Shown one piece after another: positions 52,501 to 60,000 of a stretch of DNA of 60,000 bases (positions within the stretch are counted from its first letter, which is position 1; each line of letters opens with the position of its first letter). Origin of the DNA: Symsagittifera roscoffensis. Taxonomy: Eukaryota; Xenacoelomorpha; Acoela; Convolutidae. The notes under the pieces are model-generated. The model searched no databases and was not told the origin of the DNA. It was given only the letters and a program-made list of their open reading frames with translations. The DNA lies in NCBI RefSeq assembly GCF_963678635.1, contig NC_087065.1, forward strand, positions 77,385,396-77,445,395, read 5' to 3'. The position numbers and the translations under genes were made by a program.

Positions 52501-55500
52501 GATTTCAGCGAACATTTTGATTTACCGATCAGAAGAAAAATTCATCGTGATTTCGAGAAAAAGCCTCTGAGATCATCAGACTAAAAGATGACAAATGAAT
52601 TCAAACATTTGACCTGTTTAAAACAGACGCTGAAGCTAACTAACACTGACAAAGAAACAGATGAAAAATAAAACAATTTCAAATCAGATTCATTGCAAAA
52701 GTAGCTGCTGACTGATGTTTGATATAGAAGCTCGAATGATTAATCTTTTGCATTACAAAAAGTTTATTGAAATCCAAAAATAAAAATTGAAATGACGTAT
52801 AAAAAACCTATGCTTATCGGCACTACAACAAACTTTCCAATCCTGAATTAAACAAGCTGATAAAAATGCAGCATTTTATAATATTTTGAATTTTCAAAAA
52901 AGATTTTTAACCATGAGACTCAAGTGAAAGCAAACCAAATAGTCAGACTGATTTTCCTTCATTGAATAAAGATAAGGCATGCAATGTCATCACACAACTG
53001 ATGAAAAATTTCTAGAAGAGCTCAAAAAAACTTTTGCTTCTGAAAGACCGTTGATGTTGATTTCAGCGAACATTTTGATTTACCGATCACAAGAAAAATT
53101 CATCATGAATTCGAGAAAAAGCCTCTGAGATCATCAGACTAAAAGATGACAAACGAATTCAAACTTTTGACCAGTTTAAAAACAGACTGAAGCTAACTAA
53201 CCCTGACAAAGAAACAGATTAAAAACAAAACGATTTTAAATCAGCTTCATTGAAAACGTCTTTGCTACTGGCCGATGTTTGATACAGAAGCTCGAAAGGT
53301 TCATCTTTTGCATTACAAAACACTCATGGAAATCAAAAAAAGAAGAAATGAAATGACGTATAAAAAACCTATGCTTATCGGCACAACAACAAACTTTCCA
53401 AGCCTGAATTAAACAAGCTGATAAAAATGCAGCATTTTATAACATTTTGAATTTTCAAAAAAGATTTTTAACCATGAGACTCAAGTGAAAGCAAACCAAA
53501 TAGTCAGACTGATTTTCCTTCATTGAATAAAGATAAGGCATGCAATGTCATCACATAACTGATGAAAAATTTCTAGAAGAGTTCAAAAAAACGTTTGCTT
53601 CTGAAAGACCGTTGACGTCGATTTCAGCGAACATTTTGATTTACCGATCAGAAGAAAAATTCATCGTGATTTCGAGAAAAAGCCTCTGAGATCATCAGAC
53701 TAAAAGATGACAAATGAATTCAAACATTTGACCTGTTTAAAACAGACGCTGAAGCTAACTAACACTGAGAAAGAAACAGATGAAAAATAAAACAATTTCA
53801 AATCAGATTCATTGCAAAAGTAGCTGCTGACTGATGTTTGATATAGAAGCTCGAATGATTAATCTTTTGCATTACAAAAAGCTTATTGAAATCCAAAAAT
53901 AAAAATTGAAATGACGTATAAAAAACCTATGCTTATCGACACTACAACAAACTTTCCAAGCCTGAATTAAACAAGCTGATAAAAATGCAGCATTTTATAG
54001 TATTTTGAATTTTCAAAAAGATTTTTAACCATGAGACTCAAGTGAAAGCAAACCAAATAGTCAGACTGATTTTCCTTCATTGAATAAAGATCAGGCATGC
54101 AATGTCATCACACAACTGATGAAAAATTTCTAGAAGAGTTCAAAAAAACTTTTGCTTCTGAAAGACCGTTGATGTTGATTTCAGCGAACATTTTGTTTTA
54201 CCGATCAGAAGAAAAAATCATCATGAATTCGAGAAAAAGCCTCTGAGATCATCAGACTAAAAGATGACAAACGAATTCAAACTTTTGACCAGTTTAAAAA
54301 CAGACTGAAGCTAACTAACCCTGACAAAGAAACAGATGAAAAACAAAACGATTTTAAATCAGCTTCATTGAAAACGTCTTTGCGACTGACCGATGTTTGA
54401 TAAAGAAGCTCGAAAGGTTCATCTTTTGCATTACAAAACACTCATGGAAATAAAAAAAGAAGAAATGAAATGACGTATAAAAAACCTACGCTTATCGGCA
54501 CAACAACAAACTTTCCAAGCCTGAATTAAACAAGCTGATTAAAATACAGCATTTTATAACATTTTGAATTTTCAAAAAAGATTTTTAACCATGAGACTCA
54601 AGTGAAAGCAAACCAAATAGTCAGACTGATTTTCCTTCATTGAATAAAGATAAGGCATGCAATGTCATCACATAACTGATGAAAAATTTCTAGAAGAGTT
54701 CAAAAAAACGTTTGCTTCTGAAAGACCGTTGACGTCGATTTCAGCGAACATTTTGATTTACCGATCAGAAGAAAAATTCATCATGATTTCGAGAAAAAGC
54801 CTCTGAGATCATCAGACTAAAAGATGACAAATGAATTCAAACATTTGACCTGTTTAAAACAGACGCTGAAGCTAACTAACACTGACAAAGAAACAGATGA
54901 AAAACAAAACGATTTTAAATCAGCTTCATTGAAAAAATCTTTGCTGCTAACTGATGTTTGATATAGAAGCTCGAATGATTAATCTTTTGCATTACAAAAA
55001 GCTTATGGAAACCCAAAAATAAAAAATGAAATGACGTATAAAAAACCTATGCTTATCGGCACTACAACAAACTTTCCAAGCCTGAATTAAACAAGCTGAT
55101 AAAAATGCAGCATTTTATAATATTTTGAATTTTCAAAAAAGATTTTTAAACATGAGACTCAAGTGAAAGCAAACCAAATAGTCAGACTGATTTTCCTTCA
55201 TTGAATAAAGATAAGGCATGCAATGTCATCACACAACTGATGAAAAATTTCTAGAAGAGTTCAAAAAAACTTTTGCTTCTGAAAGACCGTTGACGTTGAT
55301 TTCAGCGAACATTTTGATTTACCGATCAGACGAAAAATTCATCATGAATTCGAGAAAAATTCGAGATCATCAGACTAAAAGATGACAAACGAATTCAAAC
55401 TTTTGACCAGTTTAAAATTAGACTGAAGCTAACTAACCCTGACAAAGAAACAGATGAAAAACAAAACGATTTTAAATCAGCTTCATTGAAAAATTCTTTG

Positions 55501-58500
55501 CTGCTGACCGATGTTTGATATAGAAGCTCGAAATGTTCATATTTGCATTACAAACCGCTTATGGAAATAAAAAAAAAAGAAATGAAATGACGTATAAAAA
55601 CACCCATGCTTATCGGCACTACAACAAACTTTCCCAGCCTGAATTCAACAAGCTGTTAAAAAAGGCAGAATTTTATAACATTTCAGAAATTTAAAAAAAT
55701 AGTTGCGCTCATGAGACTCAGTTGAAAGCAAACCAAATAGTCAGACTGATTTTCCTTCATTGAATAAAGATAAGGCATGCAATGTCATCACACAACTGAT
55801 GAAAAATTTCTAGAAAAGTTCAAAAAAACTTTTGCTTCTGAAAGACCGTTGACGTTGATTTCAGCGAACATTTCGATTTACCGATCAGACGAAAAATTCA
55901 TCATGAATTCGAGAAAAAGCCTCTGAGATCATCAGACTAAAAGATGACAAACGAATTCAAACTTTTGACCAGTTTAAAATTAGACTGAAGCTAACTAACC
56001 CTGACAAAGAAACAGATGAAAAACAAAACGATTTTAAATCAGCTTCATTGAAAACGTCTTTGCTACTGACCGATGTTTGATAAAGAAGCTCGAAAGGTTC
56101 AACTTTTGCATTACAAAACACTCATGGAAATCAAAAAAAGAAGAAATGAAATGACGTATAAAAAACCTATGCTTATCGGCACAACAACAAACTTTCCAAG
56201 CCTGAATTAAACAAGCTGATAAAAATGCAGCATTTTATAACATTTTGAATTTTCAAAAAAGATTTTTAACCATAAGTCTCAAGTGAAAGCAAACCAAATA
56301 GTCAGACTGATTTTCCTTCATTGAATAAAGATAAGGCATGCAATGTCATCACATAACTGATGAAAAATTTCTAGAAGAGTTCAAAAAAACGTTTGCTTCT
56401 GAATGACCGTTGACGTCGATTTCAGCGAACATTTTGATTTACCGATCAGAAGAAAAATTCACCATGATTTCGAGAAAAAGCCTCTGAGATCATCAGACTA
56501 AAAGATGACAAATGAATTCAAACATTTGACCTGTTTAAAACAGACGCTGAAGCTAACTAACACTGACAAAGAAACAGATGAAAAACAAAACGATTTTAAA
56601 TCAGCTTCACTGAAAAAATCTTTGCTGCTGACTGATGTTTGATATAGAAGCTCGAAATGTTCATATTTGCATTACAAACCGCTTATGGAAATCAAAAAAA
56701 CAAAGAAATGAAATGACGTAAAAAAACACCCATGCTTATCGGCACTACAACAAACTTTCCCAGCCTGAATTCAACAAGCTGTTAAAAAAGGCAGAATTTT
56801 ATAACATTTCAGAAATTTAAAAAAATAGTTGCGCTCATGAGACTCAGTTGAAAGCAAACCAAATCTTCAGACTGTTTTTTCTTCATTGAATCAAGATAAT
56901 GCATGCAATGTCATCACATAACTGAAGAAAAATATCTAGAAGATTTCAAAAAAACTTTTGCTACTGAAAGAACGTTGATTTCAGCTAACATTTTGATTTA
57001 ACCGATCAGAGAAAAAGTATATGATGAATTCGAGAAAAAGCTTATGAGATCATTACACTAAAAGAAGACAATTTATTTCAAACACTTGACAAGTTTGATT
57101 CAGACGCTGAAGCTAACTAACCCTGAAAAGAAACAGATGAAAAACAAAAAGACTTTAAATCAGATTCATTGCAAAAGTCGTTGCTGCTGACTGATGTTTG
57201 ATAAAGTAGCTCGAATGGTTAATCTTTTGCATTACAAAAAACTTATTGAAATCCAAAAAGAAGAAAGGAAAAGACGTCAGAAAAACCTATGCTTATCGGC
57301 ACTACAACATACTTTCCAAGCCTGAATTAAACAAGCTGATAAAAATGCAGCATTTCATAACATTTTAGAATTTTCAAAAAAGATTTTTAATCATGAGACT
57401 CAATTGAAAGCAAACCAAATCATCAGACCAATTTTCCTTCCTTGAATAAAGATAATGCATGCAATGTCATCACATAACTGATGAAAAAGTTCTAGAAGCG
57501 TCAAAAAAACTTTTGCTACTGAAAGAACGTTGATTTCAGCTAACATTTTGATTTACCGATCGGAAGAAAAGCTCATCATGAAATCGAGAAAAAGCCTCTG
57601 AGATCATCACACTAAAAGATGACAAACGAATTCAAACTTTTGACCAGTTTAAAAACAGACACTGAAGCTAACTAACCCTGACAAAAAAAACAGATGAAAA
57701 ACAAAACGATTTTAAATCAGCTTCATTGAAAACGTCTTTGCTACTGACCGATGTTTGATACAGAAGCTCGAAAGGTTCATCTTTTGCATTACAAAACACT
57801 TATGGAAATCAAAAAAAGAAGAAATGAAAAGACGTATAAAAAACCCATGCTTATCCGCACTACAACAAACTTTCCAAGCCTGAATTAAACAACAATTCAG
57901 AATTTTGAAAAAATAGTTACACTGATGAGACTCAGTTGAAAGCAAACCAAATCTTCAGACTGTTTTTTCTTCATTGAATCAAGATAATGCATGCAATGTC
58001 ATCACATAACTGATGAAAAATTTCCAGAAGAGTTCAAAAAAACTTTTGCTACTGAAAGACCGTTGATTTCAACGAACATTTTGATTCACCGATCAGAAGA
58101 AAAGTTCATCATGAATTCGAGAAAAAGCCTCTGAGATCATCACACTAAAAGATGACAAACGAATTCAAACTTTTGACCAGTTTAAAAACAGACACTGAAG
58201 CTAACTAACCCTGACAAAGAAACAGATGAAAAACAAAACGATTTTAAATCAGCTTCATTGAAAACGTCTTTGCTACTGATCGATGTTTGATATAGAAGCT
58301 CGAAAGGTTCATCTTTTGCATTACAAAACACTCATGGAAATCAAAAAGAAGAAGAAATGAAATGACATATAAAAAACCCATGCTTATCGGCACTACAACA
58401 AACTTTCCAAGCCTGAATTAAACAAGCTGTTAAAAAAGGCAGAATTTTATAACAATTCAGAATTTTGAAAAAATAGTTACACTGATGAGACTCAGTTGAA

Positions 58501-60000
58501 AGCAAACCAAATCTTCATACTGTGTTTTCTTCATTGAATCAAGATAATGCATGCAATGTCATCACATAACTGATGAAAAATTTCTAGAAGAGTTCAAAAA
58601 ATCTTTTGCTACTGAAAGAACGTTGATTTCAGCTAACATTTTGATTTACCGATCGGAAGAAAAGTTCATCATGAAATCGAGAAAAAGCCTCTGATATCAT
58701 CACACTAAAAGATGACAAACGAATTCAAACTTTTGACCAGTTTAAAAACAGACAAGGAAGCTAACTAACCGTGACAAAGAAACAGATGAAAAACAAAACG
58801 ATTTTATATCAGCTTCATTGAAAACGTCTTCGCTACTGACCGATGTTTGATATGGAAGCTCGAAAGGTTCATCTTTTGCATTACAAAACACTCATGGAAA
58901 TCAAAAAGAAGAAGAAATGAAATGACGTATAAAAAACCCATGCTTATCGGCACTACAACAATTTTCCCAAGCCTGAATTAAACAAGCTGTTAAAAAAGGC
59001 AGAATTTTATAACAATTCAGAATTTTGAAAAAATAGTTACACTGATGAGACTCAGTTGAAAGCAAACCAAATCTTCATACTGTGTTTTCTTCATTGAATC
59101 AAGATAATGCATGCAATGTCATCACATAACTGATGAAAAATTTCTAGAAGAGTTCAAAAAATCTTTTGCTACTGAAAGAACGTTGATTTCAGCTAACATT
59201 TTGATTTACCGATCGGAAGAAAAGTTCATCATGAAATCGAGAAAAAGCCTCTGATATCATCACACTAAAAGATGACAAACGAATTCAAACTTTTGACCAG
59301 TTTAAAAACAGACACTGAAGCTAACTAACCCTGACAAAGAAACAGATGAAAAACAAAACGATTTTAAATCAGCTTCATTGAAAACGTCTTTGCTACTGAT
59401 CGATGTTTGATATAGAAGCTCGAAAGGTTCATCTTTTGCATTACAAAACACTCATGGAAATCAAAAAGAAGAAGAAATGAAATGACGTATAAAAAACCCA
59501 TGCTTATCGGCACTACAACAAACTTTCCAAGCCTGAATTAAACAAGCTGTTAAAAAAGGCAGAATTTTATAACAATTCAGAATTTTGAAAAAATAGTTAC
59601 ACTGATGAGACTCAGTTGAAAGCAAACCAAATCTTCATACTGTGTTTTCTTCATTGAATCAAGATAATGCATGCAATGTCATCACATAACTGATGAAAAA
59701 TTTCTAGAAGAGTTCAAAAAATCTTTTGCTACTGAAAGAACGTTGATTTCAGCTAACATTTTGATTTACCGATCGGAAGAAAAGTTCATCATAAAATCGA
59801 GAAAAAGCCTCTGATATCATCACACTAAAAGATGACAAACGAATTCAAACTTTTGACCAGTTTAAAAACAGACAAGGAAGCTAACTAACCGTGACAAAGA
59901 AACAGATGAAAAACAAAACGATTTTATATCAGCTTCATTGAAAACGTCTTTGCTACTGACCGATGTTTGATATGGAAGCTCAAAAGGTTCATCTTTTGCA
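49550..60000. repeat. Satellite array, ~560 bp monomer, continuing past the window
   Basis: The anchor ATGCAATGTCATCACA occurs at about 50034, 50583, 51319, 51860, 52421, 52979, 53540, 54097, 54657, 55218, 55777, 56338, 56903, 57459, 57991, 58551, 59111 and 59671, with decayed forms at 49566 and 51139. From 51860 on, the spacing is 556-565 (once 532), exactly 560 at the right end. Units at the left edge are more diverged and one is truncated (180 bp), as expected for an array edge. Constant blocks include CGAGAAAAAGCCTCTGAGAT and GAAGCTAACTAACCCTGACA. Neighbouring units alternate between variants, giving 1120 bp dimers. No gene is seen inside. Confidence 0.95.

Noticed and set aside
49550-60000. 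CRISPR-like or protein-coding repeat array
   Set aside because: Whole 560 bp units repeat with no short repeat/spacer pattern, and the genome is eukaryotic.

Overview
This window is nuclear DNA from an animal (probably an invertebrate). The genes are intron-containing, with GT-AG splice sites and conserved metazoan products, set in very AT-rich DNA full of retroelement debris, tRNA-derived short repeats and tandem arrays. I cannot name the species. Several start codons sit only 1 to 37 nt after a good 3' splice acceptor. That would suit a lineage with spliced-leader trans-splicing (larvaceans, chaetognaths, flatworms, rotifers and others), but this is inference.

Layout. (1) 1-6231 (+): the body of a Ty3/gypsy-type LTR retrotransposon, entering from outside the window and broken by several frameshifts; it ends in two extra ORFs, one Ser/Pro-rich and one with two membrane segments. 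(2) 6.2-8.2 kb: gene-poor. (3) 8225-12093 (-): a class II CPD photolyase in two exons; the small last exon adds a C-terminal tail with a PCNA-binding (PIP-box) consensus. (4) 12.1-20.4 kb: repeats, with two decayed non-LTR reverse transcriptase pieces in opposite orientations. (5) 20.5-24.4 kb: a compact run of three minus-strand genes, read bZIP (C/EBP-gamma-like), NAA50, TBCCD1. (6) 25.9-27.1 kb (+): a decayed LINE reverse transcriptase. (7) 27-30 kb: repeats. (8) 29.9-42.4 kb (-): CHID1 in four exons whose phases fit together exactly. Its large introns hold a 1.05 kb tandem array, SINE-like units and a ~165 bp tandem repeat. (9) 42.4-46.5 kb: repeats. (10) 46.5-48.6 kb (-): EAF (ELL-associated factor, two exons), and just upstream the last exon of an unrecognised gene, 163 bp apart, a possible operon. 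(11) 49.5-60 kb: a ~560 bp satellite that in places forms 1120 bp dimers and runs off the window. It may lie in an intron of, or upstream of, the unrecognised gene.

All seven host genes are on the minus strand. They cover DNA repair (photolyase), transcription elongation (EAF), transcription (bZIP), N-terminal acetylation (NAA50), centrosome/Golgi positioning (TBCCD1) and a lysosomal/secreted chitinase-like protein (CHID1); they are not one pathway. The points I find most interesting are the photolyase PIP box, the repeated acceptor-just-before-ATG arrangement, a dispersed hairpin with compensatory stem changes, the higher-order satellite, and a run of six tandem NAG acceptors in the bZIP gene.
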